From: Prevotella ihumii
GTDB taxonomy: Bacteria > Bacteroidota > Bacteroidia > Bacteroidales > Bacteroidaceae
Reading direction: 5' to 3'
Length of the DNA: 64,000 nucleotides
Assembly: GCF_900155655.1 (NCBI RefSeq)
Contig: NZ_LT706987.1
Location: forward strand, 2,399,466-2,463,465
A program made the translations under genes and the position numbers. Shown in pieces: positions 52,237 through 61,071 of the stretch. Within the stretch, counting starts at the first letter, position 1. Every line of letters begins with the position of its first letter. The notes under the pieces are model-generated. The model did no database searches. It saw nothing but the letters and a program-made list of their open reading frames with translations, and had not been told where the DNA came from.

Positions 52237-53285
52237 TGAAGCGTTTTTTTATATTTGCAGTGGTAATGGCATTGCTTTACAGTTGTAAAAAGGAAGTAAA
52301 GTATGCTGTAAGAAGCGAGAAGATAAGCTGCGACATAAAGCTGAAAACTACACCCATAAAAAATCAAGATGCAAGCTCATTATGTTGGGTGTACGCTATG
52401 TTGGCTACCATCGAGACCGAACACTTGATGCAAGGAGACTCCGTTAATCTTAGTCCCGATTATGTAGCACGTATGTACCTTATGGAGCAAGCCAATCAAC
52501 GCTTGTTAAGTAAGAAGCGACACGCTGTATGGGGAAATTCGGCTGATGGTATCACCACACGTGGAATGTCGGCAATGGCGATAGACCTGATACAAACTTA
52601 TGGCTTGCAACATTTCGATGCGTATCACAGACGTGAGGAAACCAACTATAACGTGATTGCACGCAAGCTAAACCAAATGGTTATGGCACCTAAGGCATTC
52701 TCATTATCAAGTGTTCAGGGGGAGATAAACGAAATGTTGGATAAAGAAATCAATCTTTTGCCCAAACAGGTGTTTATGTTTGGGGCGATTTACACACCAC
52801 AAGAGTTTGCCCGAAGTGTGTGTCGTGCGGACGAGTATGTGGCGTTGACGAGCTTTTTGCACCATCCTTTTGGCGAACAATTTACATTGGAAGTTCCTGA
52901 TAATTATTTTCATAACACCTTTCTGAACGTTCCACTAAATACGATGATGGAACAAATAGAACGCACAGTACGAAGTGGACACCCTGTTTGTTGGGAGGGT
53001 GATACATCGGAAAATGGTTTCTTGTTTAATGAAGGTATAGCACGAAACGATGATGAATCGATGGTAATAACTCCAAAAGTGCGCCAAAAAGCCTTTGAAA
53101 ACCACCAAACCACGGATGATCATTGTATGGCTATCGTAGGAATGGGGCACGATAAGCAAGGCAATAAATACTTCTTGTGCAAGAATAGTTGGGGCAAAAA
53201 CAATCGTTATGGTGGCTATATGTACCTCAGTCATAAATATGTGATGTATAAAACCATAGCCGTTTATCTGCCTAAGATAGACTAA
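52236..53285 (+). CDS. Papain-like (C1) cysteine peptidase lipoprotein
   Basis: 349 residues. Lipoprotein-type leader (FIFAVVMALLYSC). The papain fold is indicated by the nucleophile cysteine in KNQDASSLCWVYAMLATIETE (about residue 49), a histidine in TTDDHCMAIVGMGHDKQG (about 298) and the asparagine in FLCKNSWGKNNRYGGYMYLS (about 318). The order Cys-His-Asn and the bleomycin-hydrolase-like NxxG insert (NYNVIARKLNQ) place it near the C1B group. Probably surface or periplasmic. It is preceded by a direct repeat GTGGATATAGAC at about 52171 and 52195. It stands alone between yifB and the kinase. Confidence 0.88.
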   Translation: MKRFFIFAVVMALLYSCKKEVKYAVRSEKISCDIKLKTTPIKNQDASSLCWVYAMLATIETEHLMQGDSVNLSPDYVARMYLMEQANQRLLSKKRHAVWGNSADGITTRGMSAMAIDLIQTYGLQHFDAYHRREETNYNVIARKLNQMVMAPKAFSLSSVQGEINEMLDKEINLLPKQVFMFGAIYTPQEFARSVCRADEYVALTSFLHHPFGEQFTLEVPDNYFHNTFLNVPLNTMMEQIERTVRSGHPVCWEGDTSENGFLFNEGIARNDDESMVITPKVRQKAFENHQTTDDHCMAIVGMGHDKQGNKYFLCKNSWGKNNRYGGYMYLSHKYVMYKTIAVYLPKID

Positions 53286-53389
53286 AAAGTTGGTTGAGGT
53301 CGTGGTGTACCATTTGGGAAGTTGAAACTTTTGGTCGAAAAGATTGCCCAAGTGGTCGAAAAAGATGGTAGGAAACAAAAGGATTATGG

Positions 53390-53397
53390 TATCTTTG
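53390..53397 (+). promoter_or_regulatory. -7 box of the LytS-like kinase
   Basis: TATCTTTG six bases before the ATG at 53403, so the transcript is probably leaderless. It rules out the in-frame start at 53322. No good TTTG at -33. Confidence 0.6.
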
Positions 53398-53402
53398 CAT
53401 TT

Positions 53403-54458
53403 ATGAAGAAGTGGAGAGAATACATCAAACAACGTGGCGTGATACTCTTTATCACGCATATTAGCATCTATCTTATGTTGGTTGGGGCGTGGTCGTTGGT
53501 GGCATACGTTACCGAGGAAGACCATTTGGCAATGATACATTCTATTTCTATCAATGCCATTGTGCTTTTTATGCTTTTAATGGTCTATCTATTAAACTTC
53601 TACTTCCTTGTTCCAATGTTTTTCGAGCCTAAAGGGCGGTTGCGAAAATGGCTGTTTGCGCTCTTCAATATGGGTTATATAATGGGCGTAAACGTTTATT
53701 TGGTATTTCCAAGTACCTCGTCTATTGCTATCCCCATTATGCGTGTAGGCTATTATCAGTTCTTTATCATTTGGATAATGCTCAATTATGCAATGGTTGT
53801 GGCAGCCATATTGGGCAGATACTTTCTAAGGCAGAGCGACTTGAAGGCACAGTTGATGAAAGAGAAACAAAAGAATATGGAGAGCGAGTTGGCGTGGTTG
53901 AAAAACCAACTCAACCCTCACTTTCTCTTTAATACGCTCAACAACATTTCATCGCTCACACAAATAGATGCTGACGAGGCACAAAACGCTATCGGACAAT
54001 TGAGCGACTTGCTGAGATATGCCCTTTATGAAACGCAACAAAAGGAAGTGGGAATAGACGGAGAAATAGAGTTTATGCAGAACTATATTGGTCTGATGAG
54101 TCTAAGATGTAGCGAAAATGTGGAAATAAAGACGCAGTTCAATATCGTAAACCATCATCGCACAATAGCTCCAATGTTATTGCTCTCGCCCATAGAGAAT
54201 GCTTTTAAACACGGCGTGAGCAACGGCAAGCCTTCGTTCGTACATATTTCGCTTACAGAAGATAATGACACGCTGCTCTTCACGTGCAAAAACAGCAACT
54301 ACCCAAAGGGTTCGCAGGACAGAAGCGGTAGTGGTATTGGCATAGAAAATATGTGTAAACGTTTGGAAATTATCTATCCTAAGGCTTACGAAATTAAGCA
54401 GTCGGTGGAGAATAATGTCTATTCGGTGAGCATAAAACTTAATTTGAAGAAAACGTAA
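53403..54458 (+). CDS. LytS/YehU-type sensor histidine kinase
   Basis: 351 residues from the ATG at 53403. Four N-terminal TMs (to about 160) form the input domain, without a separate periplasmic sensor. The His_kinase domain has the H-box QLNPHFLFNTLNNISSL (histidine in PHF), and the HATPase_c N-box PMLLLSPIENAFKHGVS with GSGIGIENMCKRLEIIY. This is the family that pairs with LytTR response regulators; the regulator at 54717 is the clear partner. A 197-bp A element lies between them. Ligand unknown. Confidence 0.93.
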   Translation: MKKWREYIKQRGVILFITHISIYLMLVGAWSLVAYVTEEDHLAMIHSISINAIVLFMLLMVYLLNFYFLVPMFFEPKGRLRKWLFALFNMGYIMGVNVYLVFPSTSSIAIPIMRVGYYQFFIIWIMLNYAMVVAAILGRYFLRQSDLKAQLMKEKQKNMESELAWLKNQLNPHFLFNTLNNISSLTQIDADEAQNAIGQLSDLLRYALYETQQKEVGIDGEIEFMQNYIGLMSLRCSENVEIKTQFNIVNHHRTIAPMLLLSPIENAFKHGVSNGKPSFVHISLTEDNDTLLFTCKNSNYPKGSQDRSGSGIGIENMCKRLEIIYPKAYEIKQSVENNVYSVSIKLNLKKT

Positions 54459-54468
54459 GTTAAGTTTA

Positions 54469-54665
54469 AACCCAAATCGGTCGTTAGCCCGCAAAGGCTT
54501 TTTAAAGCGTTTAGATGTTATGCTTTTCTTCGTCTTTGCACCTTATTTTGGCTCTTTTCGTTTGTTTTTTCAGTTGTTTAGCTCGCTAAACGTCTTCAAA
54601 AACAACTCAAAATAGCTCAAAATAAGCTCGCAAATCTCGAAGAAGTCTAACGACCGATTTGGGTT
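54469..54665 (+). repeat. A element, copy 5, between kinase and regulator
   Basis: 197 bp with perfect 19-bp inverted ends and core GTTTAGC-TC-GCTAAAC. It starts 10 bp after the kinase stop and ends 51 bp before the regulator start. Confidence 0.93.
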
Positions 54666-54716
54666 AAAGAGGGCATAACGTGAAACGTAAGAATATAAAA
54701 AACAAACAAGAAGAAG

Positions 54717-55466
54717 ATGAAACTAACTTGCACCATCATAGACGATGAACCATTGGCTATCAAACTTTTAGAGAACTTTGTTGCTCGCACACCTTTCTTG
54801 CAGCTTCAGGCATCGTTTACCGACTCGGTGGCTGCCCTATCGGCTATAAAGGAGCAACCTTCCGACTTGCTTTTCCTCGATATACAGATGCCCGACCTTA
54901 ATGGTATGGAGCTTGCACATATAGTTCCTACTGCTACTCGCATCATCTTTACAACGGCTTTTAAGGAGTATGCGTTCGACAGTTATGAAGTGAATGCACT
55001 CGATTTCTTGCTCAAACCCATTCGCTACAACAAGTTCTTAACGGCGGTAGAAAAAGCTAAAAACTGGTTTGAACTGAGTTTACAACACGCCGAGTTGAGC
55101 ACACAACCTACCGAACTTAATGCGCAGCGTCCCAAAGATGAAGTACGCACTATCTTTCTCAAGGTGAATGGCGAACTGCAACAGGTAGCTTTAGACAACG
55201 TGATATATATTGAGGGAATGAAAGACTATGTGACTTTCTATCTTACAAATAACAAATTAGTTACCCATCTTACAATGAAAGCCGTGGAAGAGCTCCTCCC
55301 AAGTCAACGTTTTATGCGTGTCAATCGCTCGTATATCGTAGCTTTGGAGCGTGTAAGAAAGGTAGATAGGAACGATTGTATCTACATTGGTAACGAAATA
55401 ATTCACGTTACCGACTCTTTTCTGCCCAAATTCAAAGAATATTTGAATAGCAAAGCATTGTTATAA
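54717..55466 (+). CDS. LytTR family response regulator
   Basis: 249 residues. Receiver domain (1-120): acidic pocket DDEP (about 7-10), phosphorylation site in LLFLDIQMPDLNGMEL (aspartate near 55), then TTAFKEYAFDSYEVNALDFLLKP with the conserved lysine. LytTR DNA-binding domain (about 145-249): IFLKVNGELQQVALDNVIYIEGMKDYVTFYL (in parts), RFMRVNRSYIVALERVRKV. It should be phosphorylated by the kinase upstream and bind a 9-bp direct-repeat type promoter element. The gene between them is not coding; separation by an A element leaves open whether one mRNA covers both. Confidence 0.95.
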   Translation: MKLTCTIIDDEPLAIKLLENFVARTPFLQLQASFTDSVAALSAIKEQPSDLLFLDIQMPDLNGMELAHIVPTATRIIFTTAFKEYAFDSYEVNALDFLLKPIRYNKFLTAVEKAKNWFELSLQHAELSTQPTELNAQRPKDEVRTIFLKVNGELQQVALDNVIYIEGMKDYVTFYLTNNKLVTHLTMKAVEELLPSQRFMRVNRSYIVALERVRKVDRNDCIYIGNEIIHVTDSFLPKFKEYLNSKALL

Positions 55467-55475
55467 GTCTTACCT

Positions 55476-56111
55476 TTACAATTGCCCAGCCTCAACTTGC
55501 AACACGATACGTTCTATCAATCGGTCTTTGCCTTTCGGGTCATACTGCTTCTTTAACGATGCGCCGAACATCCAAGCAAAGGCTTGATAAAACCCAGCTC
55601 TTACAGGTCCTAAGAACGCTTGTATAAGTTCGTAGCCCGTTGAGTTGGTTTCGCGGTCAATGAGCTTTATGAGTAGCTTGCCTTGAGAGTAAGTAAGTTT
55701 TTTGATGCGTGGGGTATATTGCTCTTTCAATCCCTTTTCCACTCGTTTTATATGTTCGTCTCTCAACTTCTTTGTTGGGAGAGTTTCAAGGTACGCACCT
55801 GTTTCTAAGATGATTTGATTGCACTCTTTTGCTATGGGTAATACCTTCTTTATATTCGCTAACAATCGGTTGTATGCTTGCCGTTGCTTATCGTTTTTGA
55901 ACGCTAAAGGCGGAAAGATGTACACCTTATTCGTAAGCACATACTGAATACTGTCTGCACCTACCTTTGTTTTGCCTACATTCACTAACGGTACAAACGT
56001 GGGCGAATTAATATCAACCACACGGTCTTCGGGGTTGATATGGTCTTGTGCTACGGCTTGAATGGTAGTCATTAGCAAGCAAAGCATAAAATATAATCGC
56101 CATCTTTTCAT
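55476..56111 (-). CDS. DUF4294 family secreted protein
   Basis: 211 residues. Signal peptide LYFMLCLLMTTIQAVAQ, then a DUF4294-type sequence: VLTNKVYIFPPLAFKNDKQRQAYNRLLANIKKVLPIAKECNQIILETG and later NSTGYELIQAFLGPVRAGFYQAFAWMFGASLKKQYDP (both read in pieces). The family is conserved in Bacteroidota and uncharacterised. It faces the regulator (convergent) with only 9 bp between the two stops, so transcripts must overlap. Confidence 0.88.
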   Translation of the reverse strand: MKRWRLYFMLCLLMTTIQAVAQDHINPEDRVVDINSPTFVPLVNVGKTKVGADSIQYVLTNKVYIFPPLAFKNDKQRQAYNRLLANIKKVLPIAKECNQIILETGAYLETLPTKKLRDEHIKRVEKGLKEQYTPRIKKLTYSQGKLLIKLIDRETNSTGYELIQAFLGPVRAGFYQAFAWMFGASLKKQYDPKGKDRLIERIVLQVEAGQL

Positions 56112-56200
56112 ATAGAAAGCAAAAGTAAGGATAAATTCTGAACTGCTGAACGATTTTAGGATTAATTTCGATTTCTCTATCTTTTCAGCATATCGGTTAA

Positions 56201-56764
56201 CCTATTGGCAAAATTAATTTAGTGCGTATTAACTTCTTCCAATGGGCTTTGCTCTATGCTGATTTAACATTTGAAATCCACAAATAGGATTGTTCGGTAT
56301 TTCTTATTATATATTCGAAATCTCTTTTGTTGATATTACAGAAAGTCAAAGTTCAACTTTGACAATGCCAAACATATATGTTTTACTGCCCAAACATTGA
56401 TGTTTGGCGTCCCCAAAGTTGAACTTTTACCGTCTAAAATACCACTTAATAGCACTTTTCTTGTTCATATTCTCTTTTTATTCATTCTATATTACCGCTA
56501 TCGGAGTACTATATTCTTGCACACTTTCTTCTATCTCTTCATTACTCATTACTAATCAGCTATTTACAATTGCACACGCATTTATACCACTTTTGTGTAT
56601 CACGCTTCTTTTGAACGCATATACAAGAATTATGACCAGTGTATTTAACACTTACCCAACATAAAACAGAAAAATAGAAAAAGATAAGCGATAAATGCGT
56701 TATCCATCGAATAAGGTAAGAATAGGTATAGTGGCTAAAAAATAAAAAGAACGCTGCCAACGGG
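56201..56764 (+). mobile_element. E element, copy 3 (uninterrupted)
   Basis: About 564 bp. It starts CCTATTGGCAAAATTAATTT and ends near CGCTGCCAACGGG. It is colinear with E copy 1 but lacks the C insertion: where copy 1 has the C element after GTGAGTATT, this copy reads GTGCGTATTAACTTCTTCC straight through (56222-56240). Confidence 0.75.
56346..56427 (+). repeat. Palindrome array 6 (P2-P1-P1'-P2), inside E copy 3
   Basis: Centres: P2 at 56354, P1 at 56376.5, variant AACATTGATGTT at 56398.5, and P2 (with central G) at 56421. Steps are 22.5, 22 and 22.5 bp. Confidence 0.85.
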
Positions 56765-56788
56765 TAATAGATACCTCCTTAATACAAG

Positions 56789-56834
56789 AAAACCATACCT
56801 CGTTGTTCATAAAGAGCAACCGAAGTATGGTTTT
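56789..56834. terminator. Hairpin downstream of E copy 3
   Basis: 10-bp outer stem AAAACCATAC/GTATGGTTTT with an inner GTTG/CAAC pairing, followed on + by TTTTGTTTT and a run of seven T. Its host transcript is not obvious. Confidence 0.6.
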
Positions 56835-57010
56835 GTTTTAACTTTTTTTATCAGCTTCACATCTCCACGATGTTACACCAAAAGTGTTAGATTCATTATT
56901 AGCGTTTTTATCAATCAATTATCACATCACATGATATTTCAAAATTATTTCATAATGTTTTATATATAAATAGTTTTTGTGTTGTACCCTCATTTTGCAA
57001 TGTGGGGTTT
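56789..57010 (-). ncRNA. Candidate non-coding transcript
   Basis: A minus-strand TACCTTTG (57018-57025) would start an RNA near 57010. The region has no ORF longer than a few codons on that strand. A long hairpin lies at the far end: AAAACCATAC (56789-56798) with GTATGGTTTT (56825-56834). The T-rich flank of that hairpin is stronger on the + strand (TTTTGTTTTAACTTTTTTT after 56830), so it could instead terminate a + transcript. No good -33 box. Low confidence. Confidence 0.3.
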
Positions 57011-57116
57011 ACAATTGCAAAGGTAATATTATATTTTATAAAACCTAACATTTCATCAAACAACTTCATTTCTAAGGTTCTATTTAGACTACATCAAAAT
57101 AAAGTTTATAGCAAAA

Positions 57117-57163
57117 AAAGATGGCAAAGTGCCTATCCTCGGATAGATACTTTGCCATCTTTG
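57117..57163 (-). terminator. Intrinsic terminator of the Na/Pi cotransporter gene
   Basis: AAGATGGCAAAGT and GCCTATCC pair with GGATAG and ACTTTGCCATCTT; seven T follow on the minus strand. It lies about 63 bp past the stop at 57226. Confidence 0.88.
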
Positions 57164-57225
57164 TATTGCGTCCTACCTTCTTTATTGCATATCGTTAGTA
57201 GGTTTTATTCAGATATATAGCATTT

Positions 57226-58944
57226 TTAGGCTTGCATTGCCGACTGTCTCACGCCCATTCTTGCCTCTACAACGTTCACCACATAGTCGCCCAACTTTTC
57301 GCATTCTTGTATAATGTCCATATACATTGTTCCTATGGCGTAGGTGTATTTGTGGTCGTTCACATCTTGAATATTCTGTGTACGCAATTGGTCACGGTAG
57401 CTGTTCATCTCGTTTTCGATGTTGAAACTGTGGTTCACATCGTTTTCCGATTTATGTCCTACCAATATATTGTTCATCTGTGTGAGTGCATCATCGGTGA
57501 GTTGGAACATCTGACCTATATTACTGTACTGCTTCTCTGTAAAGTCTTCTTTCATAGAGATGCTACGATTAACGGTTCGTGCTATGTTGTAGCAAGCATC
57601 ACCGATACTCTCAAGCTCTGAAATCTCACGCAACATAGAGCGCACTTTTTCCTTTGTATCGTCGCTAAGGTGGGCATTGCTCACTTGGTCGAGATACTTT
57701 GCTATCTCTATTTCCATATTGTCTGATATGCCTTCATACTTCTCTATACGTGAATAAAGCTTCACAAAGTCGGCCTCTTCACGTGTGTTGAGCAATTCTC
57801 TTACCATACCAAACATACGCTGCAAGCGTTCTGCAAACGACTGTATCTCCTTGCTTGCCTCCAACACAGAGAGCTCTGGGGTCTTCATAATACCAGCCTG
57901 AATAAAACGTAGACGGAAGTCTTCCTCGCATTCCTTCTTGCCTGTCTTTATCAAAGCGCAAACAAGGCGTTCCAACTGTGGAATAAACCAAATAAGAAGA
58001 AAAGTATTGATAACATTAAAGGTGGTGTGGAAAGCTGCCAAAACAATAGGCAACTTGAGTTTAATATCGCTTGTCATTGCGTGACTTGTAGGGTCGTAAT
58101 CTACAAACCCACATACCATATTTACAAAAGGATAATAAAGGCACAATACCCAAACCACACCAATAACATTAAACATCAAGTGTGCCAAGGCTGCTCGACG
58201 TGCTTGCGTATTTGCTGCCAAGGCTGCAAGGTTGGCTGTAATGGTTGTACCAATGTTTTCACCCATAACTAAAGCAATACCTAAGTAGATAGGTAAAACG
58301 CCCGTAGAGCAAAGTAAGATGGTAATAGCCATAACGGCTGCCGACGACTGCACAATACACGTAATGACTGTACCTATCGCCAGAAAGGCTATAATTGTGA
58401 AATAGCTATTAATATCAAACGACTTGAAGAACTCTATAACAGCAGGAGTCGTATCCAAGTGTAATGCTTTACCTGCCTCGCTCAGCAGTACAAGACTGAA
58501 GAACATAAACGAAAGACCGAAAAGGAAGTCGCCCACATACCTCATCTTTCGCATATAGATGAGCACAATGCCCGCCAAAAAGGCTGGAAAGACAAAGCTC
58601 GTAAGGTCTACCGAGTAGCCTAACGACATAATCCAAGCCGTCAGCGTGGTACCAATATTGGCTCCCATAATAACGGAAATGGCTTGTGCAAGGGTAAGCA
58701 ACCCAGCGTTAACAAACGAAACGGTCATCACCGTGGTTGCTGAAGACGACTGTACAGCACACGTAATAAACGTACCTGTAAGCATACCTGTAAATCGGTT
58801 GGTTGTCATTGCACCAAGGATGTGGCGCAACTGCGAGCCTGCCATTTTCTGGAGGGCTTCGCTCATTACTTTCATACCATAAATGAGTAATGCTAACGAA
58901 CCTACAATCTTAAAGAAAATGGCTAAATAAACACCTGTTGTCAT
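57226..58944 (-). CDS. Na/Pi cotransporter family protein with PhoU-like tail
   Basis: 572 residues. Two inverted Na_Pi_cotrans repeats: CAVQSSSATTVMTVSFVNAG with MGANIGTTLTA, and CIVQSSAAVMAITILLCSTG with MGENIGTTITA. The QSSSATT/QSSAA pairs are the substrate/Na-binding motifs. About nine TMs (to 350). The C-terminal 200 residues form a helical PhoU-like domain. The family imports phosphate with sodium. Monocistronic, ending in a good terminator, with the nucleoside kinase divergent upstream. Confidence 0.93.
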   Translation of the reverse strand: MTTGVYLAIFFKIVGSLALLIYGMKVMSEALQKMAGSQLRHILGAMTTNRFTGMLTGTFITCAVQSSSATTVMTVSFVNAGLLTLAQAISVIMGANIGTTLTAWIMSLGYSVDLTSFVFPAFLAGIVLIYMRKMRYVGDFLFGLSFMFFSLVLLSEAGKALHLDTTPAVIEFFKSFDINSYFTIIAFLAIGTVITCIVQSSAAVMAITILLCSTGVLPIYLGIALVMGENIGTTITANLAALAANTQARRAALAHLMFNVIGVVWVLCLYYPFVNMVCGFVDYDPTSHAMTSDIKLKLPIVLAAFHTTFNVINTFLLIWFIPQLERLVCALIKTGKKECEEDFRLRFIQAGIMKTPELSVLEASKEIQSFAERLQRMFGMVRELLNTREEADFVKLYSRIEKYEGISDNMEIEIAKYLDQVSNAHLSDDTKEKVRSMLREISELESIGDACYNIARTVNRSISMKEDFTEKQYSNIGQMFQLTDDALTQMNNILVGHKSENDVNHSFNIENEMNSYRDQLRTQNIQDVNDHKYTYAIGTMYMDIIQECEKLGDYVVNVVEARMGVRQSAMQA

Positions 58945-59054
58945 AAATTATATGCATTGAAATTCAATATTCTTTTGCGCTTTGACAGGAATTTGCTAAC
59001 TTTATCCCCATAATAAGAAATGTAAACAGCCTAAGTATATAAATCCTATAGTAT

Positions 59055-60716
59055 ATGAAACCAGTATTACAAATCCGTTGCAAAAATAATAAAAAAACTT
59101 TAAATGTAGCAATCGGCAGCACACTTTATGAGATTTATAAGCAATTAAATCTCAATATGGACTTTGGACCAGTGAGTGCAAAGGTTAATAATAAGGTAGA
59201 AGGACTGCATTACAGAGTGTACCACAACAAAGATATTGAGTTTCTTGACCTCCATTCTTCATCAGGACTGCGCACCTATATGCGCTCCGTATTTATGGTG
59301 TTGTGCAAGGCTGTACACGACCTTTATCGTGGTAGCAAGGTAGTGATAGACATCCCCGTATCAAATGGTTACTACTGCAATTTGCAGCTCGGACACCCCG
59401 TCACCGACGAAGATGCACACCGAATACGTGAACGTATGCAAGAGATAATTGATGCCAAAATGCCTTTTACACGTTACGAAACCACTACCGAAGAGGCAAT
59501 CGCAATGTTCCAAGAGAAGGGCGATGAGGCGAAAGTAAAGCTACTGAAAAGCACAGGCGCATTGTACACCACGTATTATGAGCTTGACGATTACGCCGAC
59601 TTTTATTATGGATCAATGCTCACCAACACCAAGCAGATATATCTTTTCGGTATAGAAAAATACTTTGATGGATTGATTCTTCGCTTGCCTTCTACTGAAA
59701 ATCCTGCCGTCTTAGGCGAAGCTATAAAACAAGACAAGATGTTCGAAGTATTTATGGAGCATCATCGTTGGCAACACATTCTTGGTATTCGCACCGTGGG
59801 CGACTTCAACGAAGCGGTGAAAAATGACCTCTCTAACGACCTTATCAACGTGAGCGAAGCCCTACAAGAAAAAAAGATAGCCCAGATTGCCGAAACCATT
59901 GCCCACAAAGAGGGTGTAAAGGTGGTACTCATAGCAGGACCTTCATCGAGCGGCAAAACCACCTTCTGCAAACGCCTTTCGGTGCAATTGCTCACCTGTG
60001 GTATAAAGCCAGTGCAGATTTCGTTAGACGATTACTTTGTAAACCGTGTGAATACGCCAAAGGACGACAATGGTCAATTGGATTATGAAAGCATCTATGC
60101 CCTCAATATTCCGCTTATCAACGAGCAATTCGCTGCACTCTTCCGTGGCGAAGAGATAGAACTGCCATTATACAACTTTATGACGGGCGAAAGCGAAAAG
60201 AGTGGTAAACACCTCCAACTCCAAGACAATAACATTCTCGTCGTGGAGGGTATTCACGCTCTCAACCCACTACTGACGGAGCAGATACCCGACGCACAGA
60301 AGTATAAGATTTATGCTTCGGCACTCACCACCATTCTTTTAGACGACCACAACTATATTCCTACCACCGACAATCGCCTACTTCGCCGCATCGTACGCGA
60401 CTATAAGTACCGTGGCTGTTCGGCTAAGGACACCATTCACCGCTGGCCAAGCGTGCGTGCAGGCGAAAACAAGTGGATTTTTCCTTATCAAGAGAATGCT
60501 GATGTGATGTTCAATACGGCAATGCTGTTCGAACTTGCCGTTATTCAAGCTCAAGCGCAAGCCGTATTAGAGGAAGTGCCCGAAAACTGCGAAGAATATG
60601 CCGAGGCGCATCGCTTACGCAAGTTCTTGGCTTATTTTGCCTCGTTACCTTACAGCAGCCTCCCTCCTACTTCTTTGCTTCGCGAGTTCTTAGGCGGTTC
60701 ATCGTTCAAGTATTAG
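59055..60716 (+). CDS. Nucleoside (uridine-type) kinase with TGS domain
   Basis: 553 residues. Order: TGS-like domain (about 1-65), a region resembling the second domain of threonyl-tRNA synthetase (about 75-210, with GYYCNLQLGHPVTDEDAHRIRERM in parts), and a uridine-kinase/phosphoribulokinase P-loop domain with Walker A IAGPSSSGKTTFCKRLS (about 293-309) and ISLDDYFVNR. This architecture is typical of Bacteroidota and Firmicutes nucleoside kinases. The expected reaction is phosphorylation of uridine or a related nucleoside; the TGS part may regulate. The gene stands alone, 110 bp from the divergent transporter. Confidence 0.9.
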   Translation: MKPVLQIRCKNNKKTLNVAIGSTLYEIYKQLNLNMDFGPVSAKVNNKVEGLHYRVYHNKDIEFLDLHSSSGLRTYMRSVFMVLCKAVHDLYRGSKVVIDIPVSNGYYCNLQLGHPVTDEDAHRIRERMQEIIDAKMPFTRYETTTEEAIAMFQEKGDEAKVKLLKSTGALYTTYYELDDYADFYYGSMLTNTKQIYLFGIEKYFDGLILRLPSTENPAVLGEAIKQDKMFEVFMEHHRWQHILGIRTVGDFNEAVKNDLSNDLINVSEALQEKKIAQIAETIAHKEGVKVVLIAGPSSSGKTTFCKRLSVQLLTCGIKPVQISLDDYFVNRVNTPKDDNGQLDYESIYALNIPLINEQFAALFRGEEIELPLYNFMTGESEKSGKHLQLQDNNILVVEGIHALNPLLTEQIPDAQKYKIYASALTTILLDDHNYIPTTDNRLLRRIVRDYKYRGCSAKDTIHRWPSVRAGENKWIFPYQENADVMFNTAMLFELAVIQAQAQAVLEEVPENCEEYAEAHRLRKFLAYFASLPYSSLPPTSLLREFLGGSSFKY

Positions 60717-60728
60717 GAACTAAAGGGA

Positions 60729-60771
60729 GTTAGGAGGAGTAAGGAGCGTTAGGAGGAGTAAGGAGCGTTAG
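60729..60771 (+). repeat. Tandem 19-bp repeat
   Basis: GTTAGGAGGAGTAAGGAGC occurs twice without a gap (60729-60747 and 60748-60766), followed by a partial third GTTAG. It starts just after the nucleoside kinase stop. Length-variable tracts of this sort can change by slippage. Confidence 0.85.
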
Positions 60772-60804
60772 AGGAATTAAAGCCAAATGTTTGTTCCGTG
60801 CAGC

Positions 60805-60868
60805 TTTGTCGGACTTGTCGGACAAGTCGGACAAGTCTGACCCGTCCGACAAGTCCGACAAGTCCGAT
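60805..60868. repeat. GTCGGAC palindrome, free of AACCC ends
   Basis: TTGTCGGACTTGTCGGACAAG and following units on one side pair with GTCCGACAAGTCCGACAAG on the other (shown in part), around CTGACCCGTC. It is built from 9-10 bp GTCGGACAA units, like the interiors of C elements, but without their 19-bp ends. Could act as a terminator for the nucleoside kinase. Confidence 0.8.
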
Positions 60869-60988
60869 AAAACCACAGCCCAACCACTAATAAGCTACTT
60901 ATTGGAGGGAGTGGAAAAATAGAACAATAGGGATAGGATAACTTCCAATATGTTATAGATGTGGCATAGATTGCTAAAAAGTTAGAAA

Positions 60989-61022
60989 TTTGTAGTTTTT
61001 ACAATATTTTTCTTTATCTTTG
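60989..61022 (+). promoter_or_regulatory. Promoter of the glutathione peroxidase gene
   Basis: TTTG (60989-60992), a 22-base spacer, TATCTTTG (61015-61022). Predicted start near 61028, leader about 44 nt. Confidence 0.65.
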
Positions 61023-61071
61023 CCGAAGTTAGAATTATAAGTTTGATAATATTTATTTTGAAATACCAATG

